Of a DNA stretch of 64,000 nucleotides, positions 35,007 through 46,999 are shown piece by piece. Below the pieces are notes generated by a model, which did not search any database, was not told where the DNA came from, and saw only the letters and a list, made by a program, of their open reading frames with translations. Within the stretch, counting starts at the first letter, position 1, and each line of letters begins with the position of its first letter. This DNA is from Tetragonia tetragonoides. Its lineage: Eukaryota; Streptophyta; Magnoliopsida; Caryophyllales; Aizoaceae. The stretch covers positions 16,570,501 through 16,634,500 of the forward strand of contig CM076148.1 of the NCBI GenBank assembly GCA_038025085.1, read 5' to 3'. The position numbers were made by a program, and so were the translations under genes.

Positions 35007-35227
35007 ATCAATCTATTGCATAATATTTGTTTTAACCTTGTTCTTACAGCCATTTCTCACTTTTCGTGTGTCTCTTTTATTCGAAAATCAACAGTTTCTA
35101 CTTAAAACACAACACGTCTCCCGAAATCTTTTATACTAGTGTTTTCTGATTCTAAACAGCGTTTTAAATAAGACAAAATAAAAATTAAAAAAATAAAAAA
35201 AATTAAAAAAAATGAAGATTTAAAAAA

Positions 35228-35344
35228 GGGTGCAATAGAGGACTTCCCAGGAGGTCACCCATCCTAGTACTACTCTCGCCCAAGCACGCTTAACTACGGA
35301 GTTCTAATGGGATCCGGTGCATTAGTGCTGGTATGATCGCACCC
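35228..35344 (-). rRNA. 5S rRNA gene, 3' 1-nt deletion
   Basis: 117 nt: one base lost near nt 108-110; also C49T and C39T. Confidence 0.95.
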
Positions 35345-35567
35345 ATCAGACTACTGCACAATATTTGTTTTAACCTTGTTGTTACATTCATTTCTCACTT
35401 TTCGTGTGTCTCTTTTATTCGAAAATCAACGGTTTGTACTTAAAACACAACACGTCTCCCGAAATCTTTTATACTAGTGTTTTCTGATTCTAAACAGCGT
35501 TTTAAATAAGGCTACATAAAAATAAAAAAAAATAAAAAAACATTTAAAAAATTGAAGATTTAAAAAG

Positions 35568-35685
35568 GGGTGCAACACGAGGACTTCCCAGGAGGTCACC
35601 CATCCTAGTACTACTCTCGCCCAAGCACGCTTGACTGCGGAGTTCTGATGGGATCTGGTGCATTAGTGCTGGTATGATCGCACCC
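35568..35685 (-). rRNA. 5S rRNA gene
   Basis: T53C and G30A. Confidence 0.97.
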
Positions 35686-35908
35686 ATCAAACTATTGCAC
35701 AATATTTGTTTTAACCTTGTTCTTACCGTCATTTCTAACTTTTCGTGTGTCTCTTTTATTCGAAAATCAACAGTTTGTACTTAAAACACAACACGTCTCC
35801 CGAAATCTTTTATACTAGTGTTTTCTGATTCTAAACAGCGTTTTAAATAAGGCTACATAAAAATAAAAAAAAATAAAAAAACATTTAAAAAATTGAAGAT
35901 TTAAAAAG

Positions 35909-36026
35909 GGGTGCAACACGAGGACTTCCCAGGAGGTCACCCATCCTAGTACTACTCTCGCCCAAGCACGCTTAACTGCGGAGTTCGGATGGGATCCGGT
36001 GCATTAGTGCTGGTATGATCGGACCC
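35909..36026 (-). rRNA. 5S rRNA gene with reiterated head
   Basis: A40C and G5C; two extra heads upstream. Confidence 0.95.
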
Positions 36027-36028
36027 AT

Positions 36029-36092
36029 TCGGTGCATTAGTGCAGGTATGATCGCACTCATCCGGTGCATTAGTGTTGGTATGATCGCACCC
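36029..36092 (-). repeat. Two extra 5S gene-head copies
   Basis: Heads at 36029-36059 (with A16T and G2A) and 36062-36092 (with G17A). Confidence 0.93.
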
Positions 36093-36316
36093 ATCAAACT
36101 GTTGCACAATATTTGTTTTAACCTTGTTCTTACAGTCATTTCTCACTTTTCGTGTGTCTCTTTTATTCGAAAATCAACGGTTTGTACTTAAAACACAACA
36201 CGTCTCCCGAAAACTTTTATACTAGTGTTTTCTTATTCTAAACAGCGTTTTAAATAAGGCTACATAAAAATAAAAAAAAAATAAAAAAAAAATTAAAAAA
36301 ATGAAGATTTAAAAAA

Positions 36317-36434
36317 GGGTGCAACACAAGGATTTCCCAGGAGGTCAACTATCCTAGTACTACTCTCGCCCAAGCACGCTTAACTGCGGCGTTCGGATGG
36401 GATCCGGTGTATCAGTGCTGGTATGATCGCACCA
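36317..36434 (-). rRNA. 5S rRNA gene, diverged
   Basis: C107T, G102A, G87T, G85A, T45G, A40C, G25A, A22G and G1T. Confidence 0.94.
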
Positions 36435-36653
36435 ATCAAACTATTGCACAATATTTGTTTTAACCTTGTTCTTACAGCCATTTCTCACTTTTCGTGTGTC
36501 TCGTTTATTCGAAAATGAACGGTTTCTACTTAAAACACAACGTGTCTCCCGAAATCTTTTATACTAGTGTTTTCTGATTCTAAACAGCGTTTTAAATAAG
36601 ACTACACAAAAATTAAAAAAATAAAAAAAAAATTAAAAAATGAAGATTTAAAG

Positions 36654-36771
36654 GGTTGCAACACGAGGACTTCCCAGGAGGTCACCCATCCTAATACTAC
36701 TCTCGCCCAAGCACGCTTAACTGCGGAGTTCGGATGGGATCCGGTGTATTAGTGCTGGTATGATCGCACCC
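36654..36771 (-). rRNA. 5S rRNA gene
   Basis: C116A, C78T, A40C and G25A. Terminator shortened to CCCTTTAAATC. Confidence 0.95.
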
Positions 36772-36993
36772 ATCAAACTATTGCACAATATTTGTTTTAA
36801 CCTTGTTCTTACAGCCATTTCTCACTTTTCGTGTGTCTCTTTTATTCGAAAATGAACGGTTTCTACTTAAAACACAACACGTCTCCCGAAAACTTTTATA
36901 CTAGTGTTTTCTGATTCTAAACAGTGTTTTAAATAACGCTACATAAAAATAAAAAAAATTAAAAAAAAATTAAAAAAATGAAGATTTAAAAAA

Positions 36994-37111
36994 GGGTGCA
37001 ACACGAGGATTTCCCAGGAGGTCACCTATCCTAGTACTACTCTCGCCCAAGCACGCTTAACTGCGGAGTTCGGATGGGATCCGGTGCATTAGTGCTGGTA
37101 TGATCGCACCC
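36994..37111 (-). rRNA. 5S rRNA gene
   Basis: G102A, G85A and A40C. Confidence 0.97.
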
Positions 37112-37332
37112 ATCAAACTATTGCACAATATTTGATTTAACCTTATTCTTACAGCCATTTCTCACTTTTCGGGTGTCTCTTTTATTCGAAAATCAACGGA
37201 TTGTACGTAAAACACAACACGTTTCCCGAAATCTTTTATACTAGTGTTATCTGATTCTAAACAGCGTTTTAAATAAGGCTACATAAAAATTAAAAAAAGA
37301 AAAAAAAATTAAAAAAATGAAGATTTAAAAAG

Positions 37333-37449
37333 GCGTGCAACACGAGGACTTCCCGAAGGTCACCCATCCTAGTACTACTCTCGCCCAAGCACGCTTAACT
37401 GCGGAGTTCGGATGGGATCCGGTGTATTAGTGCTGGTATGATCGCACCC
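37333..37449 (-). rRNA. 5S rRNA gene, box C deletion
   Basis: 117 nt: one base lost near nt 93-96 in box C; also C117G, A40C and G25A. Confidence 0.94.
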
Positions 37450-37662
37450 ATCAAAATATTGCACAATATTTGATTTAACCTTGTTCTTACAGCCATTTCT
37501 CACTTTTCGGGTGTCTCTTTTATTCGAAAATCAACGGTTTGTACTTAAAACACAACACGTCTTCCGAAATCTTTTCTACTAGAGTTTTCTGATTCTAAAC
37601 AGCGTTTTAAATAAGGCTACATAAAAATAAAAAAAAATTTAAAAAAATGAAGATTTAAAAAG

Positions 37663-37780
37663 GGGTGCAACACGAGGACTTCCCAGGAGGTCACCCATCC
37701 TAGTAATACTCTCGCCCAAGCACGCTTAACTGCGGAGTTCTGATGGGATCCGGTGCATTAGTGCTGGAATGATCGCACCC
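37663..37780 (-). rRNA. 5S rRNA gene with reiterated head
   Basis: G75T and A13T; two extra heads upstream. Confidence 0.95.
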
Positions 37781-37782
37781 AT

Positions 37783-37846
37783 CCGGTGCATTAGTGCTGG
37801 TATGATCGCACCCATCCGGTGCATTAGTGTTGGTATGATAGCACCC
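37783..37846 (-). repeat. Two extra 5S gene-head copies
   Basis: Heads at 37783-37813 and 37816-37846 (the outer one with G17A and G7T). Confidence 0.93.
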
Positions 37847-38068
37847 ATGAAACTGTTGCACAATATTTGTTTTAACCTTGTTCTTACAGTCATTTCTTAT
37901 TTTTCGTGTATCTCTTTTATTCGAAAACCAACGGTTTCTACTTAAAACACAATACGTTTCCCGAAATCTTTTATACTAGTGTTTTCTGATTCTAAACTGT
38001 GTTTTAAATAAGGCTACATAAAAATAAAAAAAATAAAAAAAAAATTTAAAAAAGGAAGATTTAAAAAA

Positions 38069-38186
38069 TGGTGCAACACAAGGATTTCCCAGGAGGTCAC
38101 CCATGCTAGTACTACTCTCGCCCAAGCACGCTTAACTGCGGAGTTCTGATGGGATCCGGTGAATTAGTGATGGTATGATCGCACCC
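38069..38186 (-). rRNA. 5S rRNA gene
   Basis: C118A, C107T, G102A, G82C, G25T and G17T. Confidence 0.95.
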
Positions 38187-38407
38187 ATCAAACTACTGCA
38201 CAATATTTGTTTTAACCTTGTTCTTACAGTTATTTCTCACTTTTCGTGTGTCTCCTTTATTCGAAAATCAACGGTTTGTACTTAAAACACAACACGTCTC
38301 CCGAAATCTTTTATACTTGTGTTTTCTGATTCTAAACAACGTTTTAAATAAGGCTACATAAAAATAAAAGAAAATAAAAAAATTTAAAAAAATGAAGATT
38401 TAAAAAG

Positions 38408-38525
38408 GGGTGCAACACGAGGACTTCCCAGGAGGTCAACCATCCTAGTACTAATCTCGCCCAAGCACTCTTAACTGCGGAGTTCTGATGGGATCCGGTG
38501 CATTAGTGCTGGTATGATCGCAGCC
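38408..38525 (-). rRNA. 5S rRNA gene
   Basis: G87T, G72T, C57A and G3C. Confidence 0.97.
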
Positions 38526-38749
38526 ATCAATCTATTGCACAATATTTGTTTTAACCTTGTTCTTACAGCCATTTCTCACTTTTCGTGTGTCTCTTTTATT
38601 CGAAAATCAACGGTTTCTACTTAAAACACAACACGTCTCCCGAAATCTTTTATACTAGTGTTTTCTGATTCTAAACAACGTTTTAAATAAGGCTACATAA
38701 AAATAAAAAAAAATAAAATAAAAATATAAAAAAATGAAGATTTAAAAAG

Positions 38750-38867
38750 GGGTGCAACACGAGGACTTCCCAGGAGGTCACCCATCCTAGTTCTACTCTC
38801 GCCCAAGCACGCTTAACTGCGGAGTTCTGATGGGATCCGGTGCATTAGTGCTGGTATGATCGCACCC
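38750..38867 (-). rRNA. 5S rRNA gene
   Basis: Only T76A. Confidence 0.97.
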
Positions 38868-39087
38868 ATCAATCTATTGCACAATATTTGTTTTAACCTT
38901 GTTCTTACAGCCATTTCTCACTTTTCGTGTGTCTCTTTTATTCGAAAATCAACGGTTTCTACTTAAAACACAACACGTCTCCCGAAATCTTTTATACTAG
39001 TGTTTTCTGATTCTAAACAGCGTTTTAAATAAGGCTACATAAAAATTAAAAAAGTAAAAAAAATTTAAAAAATTAAGATTTAAAAAA

Positions 39088-39205
39088 GGGTGCAACACGA
39101 TGAATTCCCAGGAGGTCACCCATCCTAGTACTACTCTCGCCCAAGCACGCTTAACTACGGAGTTCTAAAGGAATCCGGTGCATTAGTGCTGGTATGATCG
39201 CACCC
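39088..39205 (-). rRNA. 5S rRNA gene
   Basis: C105A, G102T, C49T, C39T, A37T and C34T. Confidence 0.95.
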
Positions 39206-39419
39206 ATCCAACTATTGCATAATATTTGTTTTAACCTTGTTCTTACAGTCATTTCTCACTTTTCGTGTGTCTCTTTTATTCGAAAATCAACGGTTTGTAC
39301 TTAAAACATAACACGTCTCCCGAAATCTTTTATACTAGTGTTTTCTGATTCTAAACAGCGTTTTAAATAAGGCTACATAAAAATAAAAAAAACATTTAAA
39401 GAATTGAAGATTTAAAAAG

Positions 39420-39537
39420 GGGTGCAACACGAGGACTTCCCAAGAGGTCACCCATCCTAGTACTACTCTCGCCCAAGCACGCTTCACTGCGGAGTTCTGA
39501 TGGGATCCGGTGCATTAGTGCTGGCATGATCGCACCC
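39420..39537 (-). rRNA. 5S rRNA gene
   Basis: C95T, T53G and A13G. Confidence 0.97.
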
Positions 39538-39754
39538 ATCAAACTATTGCACAATATTTGTTTAACCTTGTTCTTACAATCATTTCTCACTTTTCGTGTG
39601 TCTCTGTTATTCGAAAATCAACGGTTTGTACTTAAAACACAACACGTCTCCCGAAATCTTTTATACTAGTGTTTTCTGATTCTAAACAGCGTTTTAAATA
39701 GGGCTACATAAAAATAAAAAAAAAAAAAAAATTAAAAATTGAAGATTTAAAAAG

Positions 39755-39872
39755 GTGTGCAACACGAGGACTTCCAAGGAGGTCACCCATCCTAGTACTA
39801 CTCTCGCCCAAGCACGCTTAACTGCGGAGTTCTGATGGGATCCGGTGCATTAGTGCTGGTATGAACGCACCC
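39755..39872 (-). rRNA. 5S rRNA gene
   Basis: C117A, G97T and A8T; GG-type promoter. Confidence 0.97.
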
Positions 39873-40098
39873 ATAATCTTTTCCACAATATTTGTTTTAA
39901 GCTTGTTCTTACAGCCATTTCTCACTTTTCGTGTGTCTCTTTTATTCGAAAATCAACGGTTTTTACTTAAAACACAACACGTCTCCCGAAATCTTTTATA
40001 CTAGTGTTTTCTGATTCTAAACAGCGTTTTAAATAAGGCTACACAAAAATAAATAAAAAAAGTAAAAAAAGTAAAAAAAAAAATGAAGATTTAAAAAG

Positions 40099-40216
40099 GG
40101 GTGCAACACGAGGACTTCCCAGGAGGTCACCCATCCTAGTACTACTCTCGCTCAAGCACGCTTAACTGCGGAATTCTGATGGGATCCGGTGCATTAATGC
40201 TGGTATGATCGCACCC
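40099..40216 (-). rRNA. 5S rRNA gene
   Basis: G65A, C44T and C20T. Confidence 0.97.
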
Positions 40217-40438
40217 ATCAAATCTATTGCACAATATTTGTTTTAACCTTGTTCTTACAGTCATTTCTCACTTTTCGTGTGTCTCTTTTATTCGAAAATC
40301 AACGGTTTCTACTTAAAACACAACACGTCTCCCAAAATCTTTTATACTAGTGTTTTCTGATTCTAAACAGCGTTTTAAATAAGGGTACATAAAAATTAAA
40401 AAAGTAAAATAAAATTTAAAAAAATGAAGATTTAAAAC

Positions 40439-40556
40439 GGGTGCGACACAAGGACTTCCCAGGAGATCACCCATCCTAGTACTACTCTCGCTCAAGCACG
40501 CTTAACTGCAGAATTCTGATGGGATCCGGTGCATTAGTGCTGGTATGATAGCACCA
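40439..40556 (-). rRNA. 5S rRNA gene, diverged
   Basis: T112C, C107T, C91T, G65A, C47T, C44T, G7T and G1T. Confidence 0.95.
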
Positions 40557-40767
40557 GTCAAACTATTGCACAATATTTGATTTAACCTTGTTCTTACAGT
40601 CATTTCTCACTTTCCGTGTGTCTCTTTTATTCGAAAATCAACGGTTTGTACATAAAACACAACACGTCTCCCGAAATCTTTTATACTAGTGTTTTCTGAT
40701 TCTAAACAGCGTTTTAAATAAAAATAAAAAAAATAAAAAAAATTTAAAAAAATGAAGATTTAGAAAA

Positions 40768-40885
40768 GGGTGCAACACGAGCACTTCCCAGGAGGTCACC
40801 CATCCTAGTACTACTCTCGCTCAAGCACGCTTAACTGCAGAATTCTGATGGGATCCGGTGCATTAGTGCTAGTATGATAGCACCC
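40768..40885 (-). rRNA. 5S rRNA gene
   Basis: C104G, G65A, C47T, C44T, C15T and G7T. Confidence 0.96.
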
Positions 40886-41110
40886 ATCAATCTATTGCAG
40901 AATATTTGTTTTAACCTTGTTCTTACAGCTATTTCTCACTTTTCGTGTGTCTCTTTTATTCGAAAATCAACGGTTTGTACATAAAACACAACACGTCTCC
41001 CGAAATCTTTTATACTAGTGTTATCTGATTCTAAAAATCGTTATAAACAAGGCTGCATAAAAATAAAAAAAAATAAAAATAAAAATTTAAAAAAATGAAG
41101 ATTTAAAAAG

Positions 41111-41228
41111 GGGTGCAAAACGAGGACTTCCCAGGAGGTCACCCATCCTAGTACTACTCTCGCCCAGGCACGCTTCACTGCGGAGTTCTGATGGGATCCG
41201 GTGCATTAGTGCTTGTATGATCGCACCC
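41111..41228 (-). rRNA. 5S rRNA gene
   Basis: G110T, T62C, T53G and C15A. Confidence 0.97.
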
Positions 41229-41450
41229 ATCAAACTATTGCACAATATTTGTTTTAACCATGTTCTTACAGTCATTTCTCACTTTTCGTGTGTTTCTTTT
41301 ATTCGAAAATCAACGGTTTCTACTTAAAACACAACATGTCTCCTGAAATCTTTTATACTAGTATTTTCTGATTCTAAACAGCGTTTTAAATAAGGCTACA
41401 AGAAAAATTAAAAAAATAAAAAAAATTTAAAAAAATGAAGATTTAAAAAA

Positions 41451-41568
41451 GGGTGCAACACGAGGACTTCCCAGGAGGTCACCCATCCTAGTACTACTCT
41501 CGCCCCAGCACGCTTAACTGCGGAGTTCTGATGGGATCGGGTGCATTAGTGCTGGTATGATCGCACCC
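41451..41568 (-). rRNA. 5S rRNA gene
   Basis: T63G and G30C; GG-type promoter. Confidence 0.97.
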
Positions 41569-41790
41569 ATCAATCTTTTCCACAATATTTGTTTTAACGT
41601 TGTTCTTACAGCCATTTCTCACTTTTCGTGTGTCTCTTTTATTCGAAAATCAACGGTTTTTACTTAAAACACAACACGTCTCACGAAATCTTTTATACTA
41701 GTGTTTTCTGATTCTAAACAGCGTTTTAAATAAGGCTACATAAAAATTAAAAAAATAAAATAAAATTGAAAAAAATGAAGATTTAAAAAA

Positions 41791-41908
41791 TGGTGCAAGA
41801 CGAGGACTTCCCAGGAGGTCACCCATCCTAGTACTACTCTCGCTCAAGCACGCTTAACTGCGGAATTCTGATGGGATACAGTGCATTAATGCTGGTATGA
41901 TCGCACCC
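41791..41908 (-). rRNA. 5S rRNA gene
   Basis: C118A, G110C, G65A, C44T, G31T, C29T and C20T. Confidence 0.95.
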
Positions 41909-42129
41909 ATCAATCTAATGCACAATATTTGTTTTAACCTTGTTCTTACAGTCATTTCTCACTTTTCGTGTGTCTCTTTAGTTCGAAAATCATCGGTTTG
42001 AACGTAAAATCCAACACGTCTCCCGAAAACTTTTATACTAGTGTTTTCTGATTCTAAACAGCGTTTTAAATAAGGTTACATAAAAAAAAAATAATAATAA
42101 AGTAAAAAAAAAATTGAAGATTTAAAAAA

Positions 42130-42247
42130 GGGTGCAACACGAGGACTTCCCAGGAGGTCACCCATCCTAGTACTACTCTCGCCCAAGCACGCTTAACTGC
42201 GGAGTTCTGATTGGATCCGGTGCATTAGTGCTGGTATGATCGCACCC
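42130..42247 (-). rRNA. 5S rRNA gene
   Basis: Only C36A. Confidence 0.97.
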
Positions 42248-42469
42248 ATCAAACTATTACACAATATTTGTTTTAACCATGTTCTTACAGTCATTCCTCA
42301 CTTTTCGTGTGTCTCTTTTATTCGAAAATCAACGGTTTCTACTTAAAACACAACACGTCTCCCGAAATCTTTTACACTAGTGTTTTCTGATTCTAAACAG
42401 CGTTTTAAATAAGGCTACATAAAAATTAAAAAAATAAAATAAAAATTAAAAAAATGAAGATTTAAAAAA

Positions 42470-42586
42470 GGGTGCAACACGAGACTTCCCAGGAGGTCAC
42501 CCATCCTAGTACTACTCTCGTTCATGCACGCTTAACTGCGGAATTCTGATGGGATCCGGTGCATTAGCGCTGGTATGATCGCACCC
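42470..42586 (-). rRNA. 5S rRNA gene, 1-nt deletion
   Basis: 117 nt: one C lost at nt 104/105; G66A, G65A, T62A, C44T and A19G. Confidence 0.94.
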
Positions 42587-42811
42587 ATCAATCTATTGCA
42601 CAATATTTGTTTTAACCTTGTTCTTACAGCCATTTCTCACTTTTCGTATGTCTCTTTAATTCGAAAATCATCGGTTTGTACGTAAAATCCAACACATCTC
42701 CCGAAAACTTTTATACTAGTGTTTTCTGATTCTAAACAGCGTTTTAAATAAGGCTACATAAAAATAAATAAAAAATAAAAAAAAGTAAGAAAAAAATGAA
42801 GATTTAAGAAA

Positions 42812-42929
42812 GGGTGCAACACGAGGACTTCGCAGGAGGTCACCTATCCTAGTACTACTCTCGCTCAAGCACGCTTAACTGCAGAATTCTGATGGGATCC
42901 GGTGCATTATTGCTGGTATGATAGCACCC
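42812..42929 (-). rRNA. 5S rRNA gene
   Basis: G98C, G85A, G65A, C47T, C44T, C20A and G7T; proximal terminator only TTT. Confidence 0.95.
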
Positions 42930-43153
42930 ATCAATCTATTGCAGAATATTTGTTTTAACCTTATTCTTACAGCCATTTCTCACTTTTCGTGTGTCTCTTT
43001 TATTCGAAAATCAACGGTTTGTACATAAAACACAACACGTCTCCCGAAATCTTTTATACTAGTGTTATCTGATTCTAAACATCGTTTTAAATAAGGCTGC
43101 ATAAAAATAAAAAAAATAAAAAAAAAAATTTAAAAAAATGAAGATTTAAAAAG

Positions 43154-43271
43154 GGGTGCAACACGAGGACTTCCCAGGAGGTCACCCATCCTAGTACTGC
43201 TCTCGCCCAAGCACGCTTAACTGCGGAGTTCTGATGGGATCCGGTGCATTAGTGCTAATATGATCGCACCC
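43154..43271 (-). rRNA. 5S rRNA gene
   Basis: T73C, C15T and C14T. This unit separates the two copies of the 3.4-kb duplication. Confidence 0.97.
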
Positions 43272-43497
43272 ATTAATCTATTGCACAATATTTGTTTTAA
43301 CCTTGTTCTTGCAGCCATTTGTCACTTTTCGTGTGTCTGTTTTATTTGAAAATCAACGGTTTCTACTTAAAACTCAACACGTCTCCCGAAATCTTTTATA
43401 CTAGTGTTTTCTGATTCTAAACAGCGTTTTAAATAAGGCTACACAAAAATAAATAAAAAAATTAAAAAAAGTAAAAAAAAAATGAAGATTTAAAAAG

Positions 43498-43615
43498 GGG
43501 TGCAACACGAGGACTTCCCAGGAGGTCACCCATCCTAGTACTACTCTCGCTCAAGCACGCTTAACTGCGGAATTCTGATGGGATCCGGTGCATTAATGCT
43601 GGTATGATCGCACCC
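43498..43615 (-). rRNA. 5S rRNA gene
   Basis: Duplicate of 40099-40216 (G65A, C44T, C20T). Confidence 0.97.
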
Positions 43616-43837
43616 ATCAAATCTATTGCACAATATTTGTTTTAACCTTGTTCTTACAGTCATTTCTCACTTTTCGTGTGTCTCTTTTATTCGAAAATCA
43701 ACGGTTTCTACTTAAAACACAACACGTCTCCCAAAATCTTTTATACTAGTGTTTTCTGATTCTAAACAGCGTTTTAAATAAGGGTACATAAAAATTAAAA
43801 AAATAAAATAAAATTTAAAAAAATGAAGATTTAAAAC

Positions 43838-43955
43838 GGGTGCGACACAAGGACTTCCCAGGAGATCACCCATCCTAGTACTACTCTCGCTCAAGCACGC
43901 TTAACTGCAGAATTCTGATGGGATCCGGTGCATTAGTGCTGGTATGATAGCACCA
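43838..43955 (-). rRNA. 5S rRNA gene, diverged
   Basis: Duplicate of 40439-40556 with the same eight changes. Confidence 0.95.
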
Positions 43956-44166
43956 GTCAAACTATTGCACAATATTTGATTTAACCTTGTTCTTACAGTC
44001 ATTTCTCACTTTCCGTGTGTCTCTTTTATTCGAAAATCAACGGTTTGTACATAAAACACAACACGTCTCCCGAAATCTTTTATACTAGTGTTTTCTGATT
44101 CTAAACAGCGTTTTAAATAAAAATTAAAAAAATAAAAAAAATTTAAAAAAATGAAGATTTAGAAAA

Positions 44167-44284
44167 GGGTGCAACACGAGCACTTCCCAGGAGGTCACCC
44201 ATCCTAGTACTACTCTCGCTCAAGCACGCTTAACTGCAGAATTCTGATGGGATCCGGTGCATTAGTGCTAGTATGATAGCACCC
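44167..44284 (-). rRNA. 5S rRNA gene
   Basis: Duplicate of 40768-40885. Confidence 0.96.
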
Positions 44285-44509
44285 ATCAATCTATTGCAGA
44301 ATATTTGTTTTAACCTTGTTCTTACAGCTATTTCTCACTTTTCGTGTGTCTCTTTTATTCGAAAATCAACGGTTTGTACATAAAACACAACACGTCTCCC
44401 GAAATCTTTTATACTAGTGTTATCTGATTCTAAAAATCGTTATAAACAAGGCTGCATAAAAATAAAAAAAAATAAAAATAAAAATTTAAAAAAATGAAGA
44501 TTTAAAAAG

Positions 44510-44627
44510 GGGTGCAAAACGAGGACTTCCCAGGAGGTCACCCATCCTAGTACTACTCTCGCCCAGGCACGCTTCACTGCGGAGTTCTGATGGGATCCGG
44601 TGCATTAGTGCTTGTATGATCGCACCC
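44510..44627 (-). rRNA. 5S rRNA gene
   Basis: Duplicate of 41111-41228. Confidence 0.97.
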
Positions 44628-44850
44628 ATCAAACTATTGCACAATATTTGTTTTAACCATGTTCTTACAGTCATTTCTCACTTTTCGTGTGTTTCTTTTA
44701 TTCGAAAATCAACGGTTTCTACTTAAAACACAACATGTCTCCTGAAATCTTTTATACTAGTATTTTCTGATTCTAAACAGCGTTTTAAATAAGGCTACAA
44801 GAAAAATTAAAAAAATAAAAAAAAATTAAAAAAAATGAAGATTTAAAAAA

Positions 44851-44968
44851 GGGTGCAACACGAGGACTTCCCAGGAGGTCACCCATCCTAGTACTACTCT
44901 CGCCCCAGCACGCTTAACTGCGGAGTTCTGATGGGATCGGGTGCATTAGTGCTGGTATGATCGCACCC
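44851..44968 (-). rRNA. 5S rRNA gene
   Basis: Duplicate of 41451-41568; GG-type promoter. Confidence 0.97.
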
Positions 44969-45190
44969 ATCAATCTTTTCCACAATATTTGTTTTAACGT
45001 TGTTCTTACAGCCATTTCTCACTTTTCGTGTGTCTCTTTTATTCGAAAATCAACGGTTTTTACTTAAAACACAACACGTCTCACGAAATCTTTTATACTA
45101 GTGTTTTCTGATTCTAAACAGCGTTTTAAATAAGGCTACATAAAAATTAAAAAAATAAAATAAAATTGAAAAAAATGAAGATTTAAAAAA

Positions 45191-45308
45191 TGGTGCAACA
45201 CGAGGACTTCCCAGGAGGTCACCCATCCTAGTACTACTCTCGCTCAAGCACGCTTAACTGCGGAATTCTGATGGGATACAGTGCATTAATGCTGGTATGA
45301 TTGCACCC
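45191..45308 (-). rRNA. 5S rRNA gene
   Basis: Duplicate of 41791-41908 but without G110C and with a new G7A. Confidence 0.95.
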
Positions 45309-45529
45309 ATCAATCTATTGCACAATATTTGTTTTAACCTTGTTCTTACAGTCATTTCTCACTTTTCGTGTGTCTCTTTAGTTCGAAAATCATCGGTTTG
45401 AACGTAAAATCCAACACGTCTCCCGAAAACTTTTATACTAGTGTTTTCTGATTCTAAACAGCGTTTTAAATAAGGTTACATAAAAAAAAAATAATAATAA
45501 AGTAAAAAAAAAATTGAAGATTTAAAAAA

Positions 45530-45647
45530 GGGTGCAACACGAGGACTTCCCAGGAGGTCACCCATCCTAGTACTACTCTCGCCCAAGCACGCTTAACTGC
45601 GGAGTTCTGATGGGATCCGGTGCATTAGTGCTGGTATGATCGCACAC
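45530..45647 (-). rRNA. 5S rRNA gene
   Basis: Counterpart of 42130-42247; lacks C36A and has G2T. Confidence 0.97.
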
Positions 45648-45869
45648 ATCAAACTATTACACAATATTTGTTTTAACCATGTTCTTACAGTCATTCCTCA
45701 CTTTTCGTGTGTCTCTTTTATTCGAAAATCAACGGTTTCTACTTAAAACACAACACGTCTCCCGAAATCTTTTACACTAGTGTTTTCTGATTCTAAACAG
45801 CGTTTTAAATAAGGCTACATAAAAATTAAAAAAATAAAATAAAAATTAAAAAAATGAAGATTTAAAAAA

Positions 45870-45986
45870 GGGTGCAACACGAGACTTCCCAGGAGGTCAC
45901 CCATCCTAGTACTACTCTCGTTCATGCACGCTTAACTGCGGAATTCTGATGGGATCCGGTGCATTAGCGCTGGTATGATCGCACCC
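45870..45986 (-). rRNA. 5S rRNA gene, 1-nt deletion
   Basis: Duplicate of 42470-42586, with the same lost C. Confidence 0.94.
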
Positions 45987-46211
45987 ATCAATCTATTGCA
46001 CAATATTTGTTTTAACCTTGTTCTTACAGCCATTTCTCACTTTTCGTATGTCTCTTTAATTCGAAAATCATCGGTTTGTACGTAAAATCCAACACATCTC
46101 CCGAAAACTTTTATACTAGTGTTTTCTGATTCTAAACAGCGTTTTAAATAAGGCTACATAAAAATAAATAAAAAATAAAAAAAAGTAAGAAAAAAATGAA
46201 GATTTAAGAAA

Positions 46212-46329
46212 GGGTGCAACACGAGGACTTCGCAGGAGGTCACCTATCCTAGTACTACTCTCGCTCAAGCACGCTTAACTGCAGAATTCTGATGGGATCC
46301 GGTGCATTATTGCTGGTATGATAGCACCC
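46212..46329 (-). rRNA. 5S rRNA gene
   Basis: Duplicate of 42812-42929. Confidence 0.95.
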
Positions 46330-46541
46330 ATCAATCTATTGCAGAATATTTGTTTTAACCTTATTCTTACAGCCATTTCTCACTTTTCGTGTGTCTCTTT
46401 TATTCGAAAATCAACGGTTTGTACATAAAACACAACACGTCTCCCGAAATCTTTTATACTAGTGTTATCTGATTCTAAACATCGTTTTAAATAAGGCTGC
46501 ATAAAAATAAAAAAACATTTTAAAAAATGGAGTATAAAAAG

Positions 46542-46659
46542 GGGTGCAACACGAGGACTTCCCAGGAGGTCACCCATCCTAGTACTACTCTCGCCCAAGC
46601 ACGCTCCACTGCGGAGTTCTGATGGGATCCGGTGCATTAGTGCTGGTATGATCGCACCC
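46542..46659 (-). rRNA. 5S rRNA gene
   Basis: A54G and T53G, adjacent box A changes. Confidence 0.97.
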
Positions 46660-46881
46660 ATCAATCTATTGCACAATATTTGTTTTAACCTTGTTCTTAC
46701 AGCCATTTCTCAATTTTCGTGTGTCTCTTTTATTCGAAAATCAACAGTTTTTACTTAAAACACAACACGTCTCCCGAAATCTTTTATACTAGTGATTTCT
46801 GATTCTAAACAGCGTTTTAAATAAGGGTACATAAAAATTAAAAAAATAAAATAAAATTTAAAAAAATGAAGATTTAAAAAA

Positions 46882-46999
46882 GGGTGCAACACGAGGACTT
46901 CCCAGGAGGTCACCCATCCTAGTACTACTCTCGCCCAAGCACGCTTAACTACGGAGTTCTGATGGGATCCGATGCATTAGTGCTGGTATGATCGCACCC
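46882..46999 (-). rRNA. 5S rRNA gene
   Basis: C49T and C28T. Confidence 0.97.

Larger units (their letters stand above)
39975..43115. repeat. Duplication D, first copy
   Basis: Nine marked genes recur at 43375-46515 (offset 3399-3400 bp) with a handful of substitutions and poly-A length changes. One unit that is not repeated separates the copies. Confidence 0.9.
43375..46515. repeat. Duplication D, second copy
   Basis: Counterpart of 39975-43115. Identity ends within the A-rich tract left of 46542. Confidence 0.9.
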
